From an uncultured Aquimarina sp. (GTDB taxonomy: Bacteria; Bacteroidota; Bacteroidia; Flavobacteriales; Flavobacteriaceae), in assembly GCA_947493495.1 (NCBI GenBank), contig CANLRN010000002.1:1-64000 (forward strand): a DNA stretch of 64,000 nt, given 5' to 3'. How positions within the stretch are numbered: position 1 is the stretch's first letter; every line of letters starts with the position of its first letter. Of the stretch, positions 8,887-17,861 are shown piece by piece. The notes under the pieces are model-generated. The model had not been told where the DNA came from and ran no database searches. It saw only the letters and a list, made by a program, of their open reading frames with translations. A program made the translations under genes and the position numbers.

Positions 8887-8912
8887 ATACACGCCATATC
8901 GATGCCGTGTAT
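8887..8912 (-). terminator. intrinsic terminator of the unit A gene
   Basis: On the minus strand ATACACG...CGTGTAT forms a 7-bp stem with a 12-base loop, followed by a run of seven T. It lies 32 bases after the stop of the gene at 8944-9504, and an identical copy ends the duplicated gene. Confidence 0.75.
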
Positions 8913-8943
8913 TATACATAAAACCTTACTTTTTATGATTGAA

Positions 8944-9504
8944 TTAACCTTTGAAAACTATTTTTCTTACTTTATATCCTTCTATCTTTATAAGATATGT
9001 CTTAGGGTCGATATAATTGTAAATAAATTCATCAACTTGTCCTATATCTAGTAACCTTCCTGTTAATGTATACAGGCTATAGGTTAAACCTTCTGGTACT
9101 TCTTTAATGTTTTCGAATGTTTTTTGGCTTGTATCTTGCTGACAAGTGGAATCTGCGAGAAACCTATCGATAAAAGTAATCTTCCCATTTTTATTTCCTT
9201 CTAGAGTAATTGTTGCAGTTTCATCAACATCAATAGTTCCATTTCCTGTAATATCGCCTAAGATAACTAGACAAGCATTTCTTATCTGTATGCGAGCACC
9301 ATCTTCTAGATGTAAACTTTCTGTGATAAAAATAACGCCTTCGTTAGTGTTTTCATCAAGTCCATTGATTATCGTATTCTCTGTAACCGACATTAATTTA
9401 TATGAGATATCAATTTTTACGCTAGCAAATGCTATGCTTGTAAAAAGTAATGCTAATAGGGGTAGAATTTTTTTCATAAGTTTAGTTTTAAGGTTTAACT
9501 TCAA
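8944..9504 (-). CDS. small secreted protein with T9SS-like C-terminal domain, copy A
   Basis: A protein of 186 residues with an N-terminal signal peptide (ILPLLALLFTSIAFA). The middle contains VIFITESLHLEDGARIQIRN and ILGDITGNGTIDVDETATITLEG, a short parallel-beta-like stretch. The end (YSLYTLTGRLLDIGQ ... YLIKIEGYKVRKIVFKG) looks like a type IX secretion type A sorting domain without the usual YPNP start. The first ATG (9504) precedes a second possible start (MKKILPLL), which gives the better signal peptide. Function unknown. It is nearly identical to the gene at 10234-10797; they differ at a handful of residues and by one inserted codon. Confidence 0.65.
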   Translation of the reverse strand: MKLNLKTKLMKKILPLLALLFTSIAFASVKIDISYKLMSVTENTIINGLDENTNEGVIFITESLHLEDGARIQIRNACLVILGDITGNGTIDVDETATITLEGNKNGKITFIDRFLADSTCQQDTSQKTFENIKEVPEGLTYSLYTLTGRLLDIGQVDEFIYNYIDPKTYLIKIEGYKVRKIVFKG

Positions 9505-9733
9505 ATAAAATGTAAGATTAAGCTTACTTAATTATTTTTTTTATCGTTGTAAAGCTGATAACTATCGACAATATACAATAAATTATGCTAAAACCGTAAT
9601 TTTAATTAATTAAATATTGATTAATTAGCTGTTATTTCTGTTAAAAAACTTGTTTATAGCAGTAAATACAGCTGTTTTGAACAAATGTTAATTTTTTGGC
9701 TTTTTTTCAAAAAAAGTTGAAGCACCATCTCAT

Positions 9734-9788
9734 ATTGAACTCACTTAGATTTTTTGACCAATAGAGAAATTTTAGAAGAGTTCAGTAT
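9734..9788. repeat. short inverted-repeat element, family 1 copy c
   Basis: ATTGAACTCACTTAGATTTT on the left pairs with AAATTTTAGAAGAGTTCAGT on the right. It shares the TGAACTC...GAGTTCA outer arms with the elements near 1.7 and 2.3 kb. It is present in duplication unit A but absent from the matching place in unit B. Confidence 0.5.
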
Positions 9789-9858
9789 GTTTTACTGTTC
9801 TTTTTTGAAAAAATGTAATTGTTATAATATCCTATTTATAACTACTAGAAATTGGATT

Positions 9859-10022
9859 ATGGTTAGCATATTATTGCTTTTTTAGAAATTTAGTATTTGG
9901 TTTATAACCTTAATAAAAGAATTGATTAATAATTTAATCAGTTTGTTTTTTAGTCTCTCAGTATATTTTACGCTTTGGTATTCCCTGTAGGCAATCGATC
10001 TATTATTTATTCTTAATCATAT
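9859..10022 (+). pseudogene. truncated 5' end of a patatin gene
   Basis: This stretch aligns almost base for base with codons 1-55 of the intact patatin gene at 11351 (shared AACCTTAATAAAAGAATTGA and the run after it). The ninth codon is TAG where the intact gene has CAG, there are small indels, and the copy stops abruptly at CTTAATCA where duplication unit B begins. It is a by-product of the tandem duplication and cannot make protein. Confidence 0.85.
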
Positions 10023-10176
10023 ATGTGGTTTGAGTTGAAGTGACCTAAGATTTATAATTCAATTCTCATATGAGATCAAAATCAGTAATTTTTATTCTGA
10101 TTTAGCTATTTTTGATTAGATGTCACCTTTTAGCTAATAGATTAGATTTTTTTTTGGATGAGGATATATAAAAAAA

Positions 10177-10202
10177 ATACACGCCATATCGATGCCGTGT
10201 AT
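10177..10202 (-). terminator. intrinsic terminator of the unit B gene
   Basis: Exact copy of the hairpin at 8887-8912, with the same T run on the minus strand, 32 bases past the stop of the gene at 10234. Confidence 0.75.
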
Positions 10203-10233
10203 TATACATAAAACCTTACTTTTTATGATTGAA

Positions 10234-10797
10234 TTAACCTTTGAAAACTATTTTTCTTATTTTATATCCTTCTATCTTTATAAGATATGTCTTAGGGTCG
10301 ATATAATTATTCTTAATAAATTCATCTATTTGTCCTATATCTAGTAATCTTCCTGTTAATGTATACAGGCTATAGGTTAAACCTTCTGGTACTTCTTTAA
10401 TGTTTTTGAATGTTTTTTGGCTTGTATCTTGCTGACAAGTGGAATCTGCGAGAAACCTATCGATAAAAGTAATCTTCCCATTTTTATCTCCTTCTAGAGT
10501 AATTGTTGCAGTTTCATCAACATCAATAGTTCCATTTCCTGTAATATCGCCTAAGATAACTAGACAAGCATTTCTTATCTGTATGCGAGCACCATCTTCT
10601 AGATGTAAACTTTCTGTGATAAAAATAACGCCTTCGTTAGTGTTTTCATCAAGTCCATTGATTATCGTATTCTCTGTAACCGACATTAATTTATATGAGA
10701 TGTCAATTTTTACGCTAGCAAATGCTATGCTTGTAAAAAGTAATGCTAATAGGGGTAGAATTTTTTTCATAAATTTAGTTTTAAGGTTTAACTTCAA
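10234..10797 (-). CDS. small secreted protein with T9SS-like C-terminal domain, copy B
   Basis: Nearly identical 187-residue paralogue of the gene at 8944-9504: same signal peptide, same ILGDITGNGTIDVDE segment, same C-terminal region. Differences are conservative (KLMKK/KFMKK, GNKN/GDKN, QVDEFIYN/QIDEFIKNN), and one extra Asn codon sits before YIDPK. Both copies are intact, so either both are used or the duplication is recent. Function not recognised. Confidence 0.65.
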   Translation of the reverse strand: MKLNLKTKFMKKILPLLALLFTSIAFASVKIDISYKLMSVTENTIINGLDENTNEGVIFITESLHLEDGARIQIRNACLVILGDITGNGTIDVDETATITLEGDKNGKITFIDRFLADSTCQQDTSQKTFKNIKEVPEGLTYSLYTLTGRLLDIGQIDEFIKNNYIDPKTYLIKIEGYKIRKIVFKG

Positions 10798-11350
10798 ATA
10801 AAGTGTAAGATTAAGCTTACTTAATTATTTTTTTTATCGTTGTAAAGCTAATAACTATCGACAATATACAACAAATTACGTTAAAACCGTAATTTTAATT
10901 AATTAAATATTGATTAATTAGCTGTTAGTTCTGTTAAAAAACTTGTTTATAGCAGTAAATACAGCTGTTTTGAACAAATGTTAATTTTTTGGCTTTTTTT
11001 CAAAAAAATGTTGATTTCTTCGTTTTTGGTACAAAAAGTTGAAAAATCACCTCATTTATATTTTTTAGATCTCTTGAGATTTTTTTTGAGTTGTATAGCT
11101 ATGCTATGAAAGGATAAAAAGACAATGACAGAGTAAAAAAAAGACGATTTTTAGCCAATTAAAAGTGTCTAAACGATTTCATTCTATAGATACTATACAT
11201 TAGTTCTAATATTGTTGTTGTTTTTTTAAATTTGAAGGGGAATAATTCTAATATGAATTAATAGGATAGTATGTTTGATATTCTTTTTGGCAAAATGTAT
11301 TACTATACTGTACCATTTTTTTAATACGGATAAACACTAGAAATTGAATT
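10798..11350. other. divergent intergenic region upstream of patatin
   Basis: About 550 bases between the minus-strand small secreted-protein gene and the plus-strand patatin gene. The first 215 bases repeat those upstream of copy A. The region is AT-rich, no reading frame of note is seen, and it must hold promoters for both genes. The motif TTTTTGGCAAAATGTA at about 11284-11299 is the only promoter-like sequence I noticed. Confidence 0.4.
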
Positions 11351-13669
11351 ATGCTCAACATATTATTATTTTTTCAGAAATTTAGTGTTTGGTTTAGAAC
11401 CTTAATAAAAGAATTGATTAATAATTTAATCAGTTTGTTTTTTATTCTCTCTTTATATTTTACGCTTTGGTATTTCCCTCAGGCAATTGATCTATTATTA
11501 ATTCTTAATCAAGCAGATGCTTTTTTATTGGAAGTTCCTTTATATTTTGGGTTACTCACAGCAGGAGCTTTTTTGATTTGGAATGCTCCAAAATATTTTT
11601 ATTACCATAATTACAGTAAAATTTCATTTTCTAATTTGATAGGGTTTGTTCCTAATAGACATTATAAATTTCAGAGAGCTAATACATCAAATGACTACCA
11701 ATATAGACTTACCATACATATGCGTATGGTGATTCCTAGGATATTGGCTATTGTGTTATTAGCTATCTCTGCATTGAGCATACTCAATGCTATAGAACTG
11801 TTTGGCTTAGAAAATACATACACTAAGCTGTTACATCCTGCAAATACACTATTGGTAGTTATCTTTCTTTTGTTATTTTTATCAGAACCTACATTATATC
11901 ATAAATTAAAAACTTTCTTTGTTCGGGGTAAATTGCTAAAAATTATTTTTTTAGTCTTTTCGATAGCATTGTTTGTCCTTATGATACTCTTAGGAACCTT
12001 AAACACGCAAGCAGAAAAAGATTTGGAAAAACTTTTTTTTTCTAATAGCGCTTTAGTTGTATTATTTACCACCTTATCTTTTAATAGCTATTTTTTCTTA
12101 AAACGATTTCCTAAAAAAATATTTTACGGAGGTATTTTGGTGTGCGGATTTAGTATCCTAATTCTATTTTTTATTTTAAATTTCATACCAGAATTCGCTA
12201 GCAAAATTAACCCGTTATCTATTTTGGTTTTTTCATTTCTAAGTCTTTTTATGATTAGTTTTGTTCTAATTTTATGGGGAAAAAAGATAAAATTACCTTT
12301 ATTTACTATTGTTCTACTTCTGTGCTTTTTGATGTCCAATTTTACAAGTTCTGATCATTACCATCTGCATTTAGAAAAAACAGCGATAAAAAGACCAACA
12401 ATGGATCAGTACATATACCATTGGATTGCTAGTAGAAAAGAAATGATTACAGCTAGTGATACTCCATTTCCTGTTGTATTAGTCTCTGCAGAAGGTGGTG
12501 GATCCAGAGCAGGGCTTTGGTCATTTTTGGTGCATAGTTATTTATATAAAAAATCTGAAGGGCGTTATTTTAGAGAAAATTTATTATCCCTCACTGGAGC
12601 ATCTGGAGGGAGTGTGGGCAATGCCATGTTTTTTTCAGAAGCTCAACACTCAAATCTTAATGGAATTACTTCAGATTTTGAAATGGAGTCTAATTCTAAA
12701 TATCGGTATTTAAAATATAAAGCAAGTGCAATCTATAAAGAGAATTACCTATCAGAATCTTTATTATCTCTATTAGGTAGAGATTTATTTAAAGAAATTA
12801 CAGGTATATTTCGTTTTAAGAATAGAGGTCAATTATTAGAAGAACAATGGGAAAATACTCATGCACAATATTTTTCTAGAGGAGATGATAAAAGTCTTTT
12901 AACTCATGATTTTTTGTCTTTTTATGAGAAATTTTCTAAAGAAAAAATAATTAAAAACCAGAACAATGTACCTCCTCTATTATTGATCAATACTACGCAT
13001 ACACAAACTGGGGCATATAATGTAATTAGCCCTGTACGATATGATCATCTAAAACCATTAGCTGGCTTAGATGATTTTTATACTAATTTACAGAAAAGCC
13101 ACTCTAATGCATCTATTTCACTCGCTACAGCGATGAGAATTAATGCTAGTTTTCCTTATGTAACACCAGTTGGAGAGATAGAAAATAAAAAAAATAGTTC
13201 TATTATAGATCAATATGCGGATGCTGGATATTATGATAATATTGGAGGTAGAATTTCTAGAGGAGTAGAAGACGTTTTTAAGAAGATTGTAAAGGATTCT
13301 TTTCCATCATTACTAAAATATATAAAAATTAAACACTTAGTGATTGTAAATGAAGTAGAAAATAGAAGAAACAGAAAAGAAACTCAATTGATAGCTCCAA
13401 TTGCGACATTAAAAAATGTAAGATCAGGTCATACACAAGAAATCATGAAAAAATTAGGCAGTGATCATATGGTTGTATTAAAACAAACTAGCATAACACC
13501 AGAGCCAGTTTTATCATCATCAGAAAATGAAAATATATATGATGAGAAACAGAAAATTAAACCAGTTTTACCTGTTGGGAGATATCTTTCTACGATAGCT
13601 ATTCGATCTATGGAAGCCAGATTGCATAAAATACATAAAGAGTTAGATGCAATTTTAGATTTAAAATAA
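11351..13669 (+). CDS. membrane-anchored patatin-like phospholipase
   Basis: A protein of 772 residues. The N-terminal 330 residues hold about eight to nine hydrophobic segments, so the protein is embedded in the inner membrane. The C-terminal part has the patatin fold: an oxyanion-loop motif VSAEGGGSRAGLW (about 378-390), the nucleophile elbow GASGGS (GxSxG, about 416-421), and YADAGYYDNIGG (about 631-642) at the place of the catalytic Asp (the D-A/G-G motif). Patatins hydrolyse acyl ester bonds of phospholipids; the substrate here is unknown. The gene stands alone. Its 5' end was copied into the tandem duplication just upstream. Confidence 0.8.
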   Translation: MLNILLFFQKFSVWFRTLIKELINNLISLFFILSLYFTLWYFPQAIDLLLILNQADAFLLEVPLYFGLLTAGAFLIWNAPKYFYYHNYSKISFSNLIGFVPNRHYKFQRANTSNDYQYRLTIHMRMVIPRILAIVLLAISALSILNAIELFGLENTYTKLLHPANTLLVVIFLLLFLSEPTLYHKLKTFFVRGKLLKIIFLVFSIALFVLMILLGTLNTQAEKDLEKLFFSNSALVVLFTTLSFNSYFFLKRFPKKIFYGGILVCGFSILILFFILNFIPEFASKINPLSILVFSFLSLFMISFVLILWGKKIKLPLFTIVLLLCFLMSNFTSSDHYHLHLEKTAIKRPTMDQYIYHWIASRKEMITASDTPFPVVLVSAEGGGSRAGLWSFLVHSYLYKKSEGRYFRENLLSLTGASGGSVGNAMFFSEAQHSNLNGITSDFEMESNSKYRYLKYKASAIYKENYLSESLLSLLGRDLFKEITGIFRFKNRGQLLEEQWENTHAQYFSRGDDKSLLTHDFLSFYEKFSKEKIIKNQNNVPPLLLINTTHTQTGAYNVISPVRYDHLKPLAGLDDFYTNLQKSHSNASISLATAMRINASFPYVTPVGEIENKKNSSIIDQYADAGYYDNIGGRISRGVEDVFKKIVKDSFPSLLKYIKIKHLVIVNEVENRRNRKETQLIAPIATLKNVRSGHTQEIMKKLGSDHMVVLKQTSITPEPVLSSSENENIYDEKQKIKPVLPVGRYLSTIAIRSMEARLHKIHKELDAILDLK

Positions 13670-13690
13670 GACATTTGTCGCTTTTTTTTG

Positions 13691-13698
13691 TATTTTTG
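13691..13698 (+). promoter_or_regulatory. Bacteroidota-type promoter -7 element for the toxin-antitoxin pair
   Basis: TATTTTTG matches the TAnnTTTG -7 element of Bacteroidota sigma-ABfr promoters, 21 bases before the antitoxin ATG. A TTTG at 13674-13677 lies upstream but closer than the usual -33 spacing. The match is by eye only. Confidence 0.45.
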
Positions 13699-13719
13699 TC
13701 AAAATAAACTAGCGCAACC

Positions 13720-14172
13720 ATGGGAGCAGCATCATCACTGAGTTTTGAAGGTATAGAAAACAAAGGCTTGTTACGATATCTAGATATAGATATTCCACTA
13801 CATAATGTATATGATTTTATAGAGCTTTCTAGAAATGGAATAGATAAGAAATCATTATTACATCTTTCTAAGACTATTGATTTTGATATCAATGAATTAG
13901 CACATGTCTTGCACCTATCAGAACGCACGATACAGCGGTATGACCTAAATAAAAAATTAAGTACCGAGGCAAGTTCCAAAGCGTTACAATTAGCTAAATT
14001 ATATGCAAAAGGGGAGAATATATTTGGAGATTTAGATCGTTTTAAAAATTGGATGAATCATCCTAATGTCGCCTTGGCTACTAAAAAACCTAAAGAACTA
14101 TTAGATACTACTTTTGGGTTCCAGTTACTAAATGAAGAATTGGTACGGATAGCCCATGGAATTTTTGCATAA
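13720..14172 (+). CDS. Xre/MbcA/ParS-type antitoxin
   Basis: Antitoxin of 150 residues for the RES toxin that follows. The N-terminal half has a helix-turn-helix region (INELAHVLHLSERTIQRYD), which usually binds the operon's own promoter. The C-terminal half is a DUF2384 toxin-binding domain: KALQLAKLYAKGENIFGDLD, then FKNWMNHPNVAL and the closing DTTFGFQLLNEELVRIAHG. The stop overlaps the toxin start by one base (TAATG), as is usual for this family. Confidence 0.9.
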   Translation: MGAASSLSFEGIENKGLLRYLDIDIPLHNVYDFIELSRNGIDKKSLLHLSKTIDFDINELAHVLHLSERTIQRYDLNKKLSTEASSKALQLAKLYAKGENIFGDLDRFKNWMNHPNVALATKKPKELLDTTFGFQLLNEELVRIAHGIFA

Positions 14173-14627
14173 TGCTAGTATACAGAATAGCAAAACAAAA
14201 ATATTGTAGTGATCTAACAGGTATTGGAGCAAAGACTGTTGGAGGTAGATGGAATCCAAAAGGAGTGGCTGTACTATATACAAGTACATCCGCAGCGCTT
14301 TCTGCTTTAGAGGTTTTAGCTCATTTACCCGCTTCTTACTTTCCGGATGATATGGCAATTGCTACAATAGAAGTGCCAGATCACTCAATTTCTTTTATAG
14401 ATATTAATGAATTACCGATACATTGGGATAAAACGCCTCCTTCTACGGGTATCCAGCATTTTGCAATGAACTGGATATCAGAGAATAAATATGTTGGATT
14501 AAAAGTTCCAAGTATTATTGTATCCATGGAGCAAAACTTACTAATTAACCCGTTACATCCAGATTTTAACATGGTTAAACTTATCGAAGTTGCTCCTTTT
14601 AGTTTTGATACCAGATTATTAAAGTAG
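14172..14627 (+). CDS. RES-domain toxin
   Basis: A RES-family toxin of 151 residues; characterised members break down NAD+ (phosphorolysis or hydrolysis) and stop growth. The family's name residues are visible: Arg in LVYRIAK (residue 5), Glu in SALEVLAHLP, Ser in PSIIVSMEQN. GGRWNPKGVAVLYTS, typical of the fold, also follows the N-terminus. It is translated from the overlapping TAATG with the antitoxin. No sign of decay, so the pair is probably functional. Confidence 0.92.
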   Translation: MLVYRIAKQKYCSDLTGIGAKTVGGRWNPKGVAVLYTSTSAALSALEVLAHLPASYFPDDMAIATIEVPDHSISFIDINELPIHWDKTPPSTGIQHFAMNWISENKYVGLKVPSIIVSMEQNLLINPLHPDFNMVKLIEVAPFSFDTRLLK

Positions 14628-14973
14628 TGTAATGAATTATACAATTCTGTTATAAAAAACCTTTGATTCCAAAGAAATATAATCTTTGATAATTACGAGA
14701 TATATTTTTGATTGACTATATATTAAAGCAATTGAAAACGTATATTTAATACGTACAAACCTTAATTTTGTGTTAATTCTAATGAAAATAGATTTATTTT
14801 AAATATTTGATTATTAGTTAATTAATTTTAATTTTTTTACTGTTTAAGTTAAAATTTAAATAAAGGATTAATAACGTTTTTACATTTTATCTATATTGCA
14901 AAATTCAATAAGCGTAACAAACCTTCAACTTATGCGACCTATTGGAAGATTAATAACATTAATTGAAGAACAC

Positions 14974-17055
14974 ATGAACATTAAAGTAATGCAAAAATTC
15001 TATTTTTTGGTCATAATTGCAATAACTATCATCAGTTGTAAAGATGAATCTAAAAAAGTAGTAGAAAACAAATCAGAAACAATAGCTGAAAAAATTCCTG
15101 GTATTGTTTTAGAAAATATGGATACTAGTATAGATCCTAAAGAAGATTTTTATAACTACGTTAATGGTAGTTGGATGAAAAACACAGAAATCCCAGAAGA
15201 TAGAACTCGATGGGGAGGCTTTGGAGTTTTAAGAAAAAAAACAGATTACGATGTACTAGACATACTTGCAAAAGCAAAGTCTAGTGGTAAATATCAATCG
15301 GGAACAGATCAGTATAAAGCAATACTAATCTATGAATCGATTATGGATACTGTCGCAAGAAATAAAACAGGTATTATCCCACTGCAACCAGCTCTAGATA
15401 AGATTACATCTATTAAGAACCTAACTGATTTGCAATCTATATTAGCTACAGAAATAGCTGTCTCTGCACCATTTGCAGGACTGGTATCTTTTCCTAATTT
15501 GAGTAATAGCTCGATCAATGCTCCATATATCTCTATAGGAGGATTAGGATTACCAGAACGTGATTATTATTTAGATGAAGATGATAAGTCTAAAGAGATA
15601 AGAGGTCAGTATGTAGACCACATTACTAGGATGTTGCAGTATATAGGCGATACAGAAGAAGAAGCACGTAAAAATGCAGAAACAATACTTGCTGTAGAGA
15701 CAAAACTAGCTAAACCAAGATTAGATAAAGTACAAAGTAGAGATACAAGAAATTTTAATAATCCTAGATCTATTAAGCAATTAACAGCGATGACTCCTGC
15801 AATAGACTGGAATAAATTAATAAAAGATTTAGGTGTAGAAAAACAATTAGATACAGTAATTGTGATGCAGCCTAAATATATGAAAGAGTTGCAGTCAGTT
15901 CTTACAGGAACTAGCCTTAATGATTTAAAAACAGTGATGAGATGGTCTACTCTTAATAGTGCTGCGGGATCACTTACTACAGAGATAGAACAAGCAAATT
16001 GGGATTTCTATAGTAAAACATTAAATGGAGCTAAAAAGCAGCGACCACTAGAAGAAAGAGCTCTTGCTAGAGTAAATGGTTCTGTAGGGGAAGCTATTGG
16101 GCAATTGTATGTGGATGCTAAATTTCCGCCAGAGGCAAAAGCAAAGGCAGAGAACATGATTGGTAATATTATCAAAGCATATCAAAAAAGAATTGAAGCA
16201 CTAGATTGGATGAGTGATAGTACAAAAGTAAAAGCAATACAGAAACTAGATAAATTTACAATAAAAATTGGCTACCCTGATGAGTGGGAGGATTATTCTA
16301 CCTTGGCTGTAAAAGACGGAAATTCATACTTCGAGAATAGATTGGCTGTAGCCCAATGGGGGTTTAAAAAAAATATTAGCGAGATAGGAGAGCCTGTAGA
16401 TAAAACTGAGTGGGGTATGTCTCCACAAACGGTAAATGCATATTTTAACCCTCTTCTTAATGAAATTGTATTTCCGGCAGCTATACTTCAGCCACCATTT
16501 TATAATTATACTGCTGATGAAGCAGTAAATTATGGAGGTATCGGAGCAGTTATAGGACATGAGATATCGCACGCTTTTGATGATTCTGGAGCTCGATTTG
16601 ATGCTAATGGGAATTTATCTAATTGGTGGACAGAAAATGATCTTAAACAATTTACAGAAAGAGGAGGAGCACTCGCAGAACAATATAGTGCTATAGAAGT
16701 ATTAGATAGTGTGTTTATCAATGGTAAATTTACATTAGGAGAAAATATTGGTGATCTAGGAGGAGTTCTTGGTGCATATGATGGGTTACAAATGCACTTA
16801 TCTGAGAACGGAAGACCAGAAGATATCGATGGATTTACTCCAGAACAAAGATTCTTTATGTCTTGGGCTACAGTTTGGAGAACAAAAATACGAGAAGATG
16901 CCCTTAGAACTCAGATCAAAACAGATCCACATTCTCCTGGAACTACCAGAGCTATCCAACCATTACTCAATGTACAGTCATTTTATGATGCTTTTGATAT
17001 CAAAGAAGGTGATAAAATGTATCTCGAGCCAGAAAAGAGAGTAAATATCTGGTAG
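14974..17055 (+). CDS. pepO: M13-family zinc metallopeptidase lipoprotein (PepO-like)
   Basis: Neprilysin-like endopeptidase cutting small peptides in the cell envelope. I start at 14974: from there MNIKVMQKFYFL...TIISCK is a proper lipoprotein signal with the lipobox Cys, while the 26 extra residues from an upstream ATG would hide it. After the Cys comes the M13 N-terminal domain (FYNYVNGSWMKNTEIPEDRTRWG). The catalytic part shows VNAYFNP, then GHEISHAFDDSGARFD (HExxH) and GENIGDLGG supplying the third zinc ligand. The protein ends ...VNIW, as M13 enzymes typically end near a terminal Trp. About 690 residues, normal for the family. Monocistronic, ended by the terminator at 17081. Confidence 0.93.
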   Translation: MNIKVMQKFYFLVIIAITIISCKDESKKVVENKSETIAEKIPGIVLENMDTSIDPKEDFYNYVNGSWMKNTEIPEDRTRWGGFGVLRKKTDYDVLDILAKAKSSGKYQSGTDQYKAILIYESIMDTVARNKTGIIPLQPALDKITSIKNLTDLQSILATEIAVSAPFAGLVSFPNLSNSSINAPYISIGGLGLPERDYYLDEDDKSKEIRGQYVDHITRMLQYIGDTEEEARKNAETILAVETKLAKPRLDKVQSRDTRNFNNPRSIKQLTAMTPAIDWNKLIKDLGVEKQLDTVIVMQPKYMKELQSVLTGTSLNDLKTVMRWSTLNSAAGSLTTEIEQANWDFYSKTLNGAKKQRPLEERALARVNGSVGEAIGQLYVDAKFPPEAKAKAENMIGNIIKAYQKRIEALDWMSDSTKVKAIQKLDKFTIKIGYPDEWEDYSTLAVKDGNSYFENRLAVAQWGFKKNISEIGEPVDKTEWGMSPQTVNAYFNPLLNEIVFPAAILQPPFYNYTADEAVNYGGIGAVIGHEISHAFDDSGARFDANGNLSNWWTENDLKQFTERGGALAEQYSAIEVLDSVFINGKFTLGENIGDLGGVLGAYDGLQMHLSENGRPEDIDGFTPEQRFFMSWATVWRTKIREDALRTQIKTDPHSPGTTRAIQPLLNVQSFYDAFDIKEGDKMYLEPEKRVNIW

Positions 17056-17080
17056 GGAGTACATTTTTTTGATTATAATA

Positions 17081-17112
17081 AAAGGTCGTCTAAGTGTTTT
17101 TAGGCGATCTTT
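17081..17112. terminator. bidirectional terminator between convergent genes
   Basis: AAAGGTCGTCTAA pairs (with G-U pairs) with TTAGGCGATCTTT across a short loop and is followed by a T run. It lies between the plus-strand M13 peptidase and the minus-strand ACT-domain gene and can serve both. Confidence 0.75.
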
Positions 17113-17113
17113 T

Positions 17114-17758
17114 TTAATTCTCTTTAATTTCATTCATCAATAAAAAAGCATCATTTACATATTCCTTCTCTAAAAAAAGAGTAAAATAATTAGAAGTAGA
17201 TATGACTTCAAAAATAGGAATCCCTTCATATGCCAGCAATTTAAAAATATAAAAATATAAGCCTATAGTTTTAGAACTATCATCGGGTAGCGCAATAGAC
17301 ATAGATGATAAATTATCTGTGATAGATATACAGGTCTCCTCTTTAAATTGATCTTCAACAATATCTTTTAGAGACGAAGAGACAAGAATATTACTTTCTT
17401 GAAAATTACTAGAATAGGTGAAATACGTTTTTGTCTTTTCTTTTACAATATTTAATAGGTTAGATTGACTAGTGAGGATTGTATTAGAGTTTAAAAATGC
17501 ATATTCGGTGATACCAGATCTAACCACAATGTCTCCTAAATTACCTAGGTTATTAGAATGTTTTATTCTTTTTGGATGATAACGGCGTAATGCCATGACA
17601 ATTGAACCAGGTTTTATAGGTTTACGCATCTCCTTTTCTACCTGAGGCAATAAATCAATGGCTAGAGAGCTAAAATTAATAATATCTCTGGATAACGCAT
17701 CTTCAAGAAAAGGTTGATGTCTTAAAATAGAATAGACACAGTCTGTAATTGTTTTCAT
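17114..17758 (-). CDS. ACT-like domain protein divergent from aspartate kinase
   Basis: A protein of 214 residues with no catalytic kinase motif. The N-terminal part (residues 1-75, including DLLPQVEKEMRKPIKPGSIVMALRRY) resembles a short helical DNA-binding or dimerisation domain. The second half has two ACT-like stretches (ISITDNLSSMSIALPDD and IFKLLAYEGIPIFEVISTS). It is divergently transcribed from the aspartate kinase gene 103 bases away, which suggests an amino-acid-sensing regulator of that gene or pathway. That role is inferred from position only. Confidence 0.55.
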   Translation of the reverse strand: MKTITDCVYSILRHQPFLEDALSRDIINFSSLAIDLLPQVEKEMRKPIKPGSIVMALRRYHPKRIKHSNNLGNLGDIVVRSGITEYAFLNSNTILTSQSNLLNIVKEKTKTYFTYSSNFQESNILVSSSLKDIVEDQFKEETCISITDNLSSMSIALPDDSSKTIGLYFYIFKLLAYEGIPIFEVISTSNYFTLFLEKEYVNDAFLLMNEIKEN

Positions 17759-17783
17759 ATTGTTATTTATTTAACACCTTGTA

Positions 17784-17791
17784 CAAATATA
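17784..17791 (-). promoter_or_regulatory. Bacteroidota-type promoter -7 element
   Basis: On the minus strand TATATTTG matches TAnnTTTG, 26 bases before the ACT-domain gene start. It lies in the 103-base gap shared with the divergent aspartate kinase gene. Confidence 0.45.
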
Positions 17792-17861
17792 TGCATTTTT
17801 TGTTAAAATGTTTATTATTAGTAAACTAATGTATAATTATGCAGTGTAAAATAGATAATAG

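Larger units (their letters stand above)
8738..10027. repeat. tandem duplication, unit A
   Basis: The segment starting GTTTGAGTTGAAGTGACC recurs 1290 bases later at 10028. Unit A contains a terminator, a small secreted-protein gene and then the first 160 or so bases of a patatin gene, broken off where unit B begins. Identity to unit B is very high from 8738 to about 9720 and lower after that. The intergenic part of unit A is about 200 bases shorter than in unit B and holds a palindromic element instead. Confidence 0.85.
10028..11514. repeat. tandem duplication, unit B
   Basis: Second unit of the duplication that starts at 8738. It carries terminator, small secreted-protein gene, a longer intergenic region and the intact start of the patatin gene. 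Homology to unit A ends at about 11514, inside the patatin coding sequence, which marks the duplication breakpoint. Confidence 0.8.

Noticed and set aside
9146..9508. Plus-strand frame of 120 codons opposite the small secreted-protein gene (and its twin at 10439-10801)
   Set aside because: It is the antisense shadow of the minus-strand gene with the signal peptide and terminator; duplicated only because the gene is.
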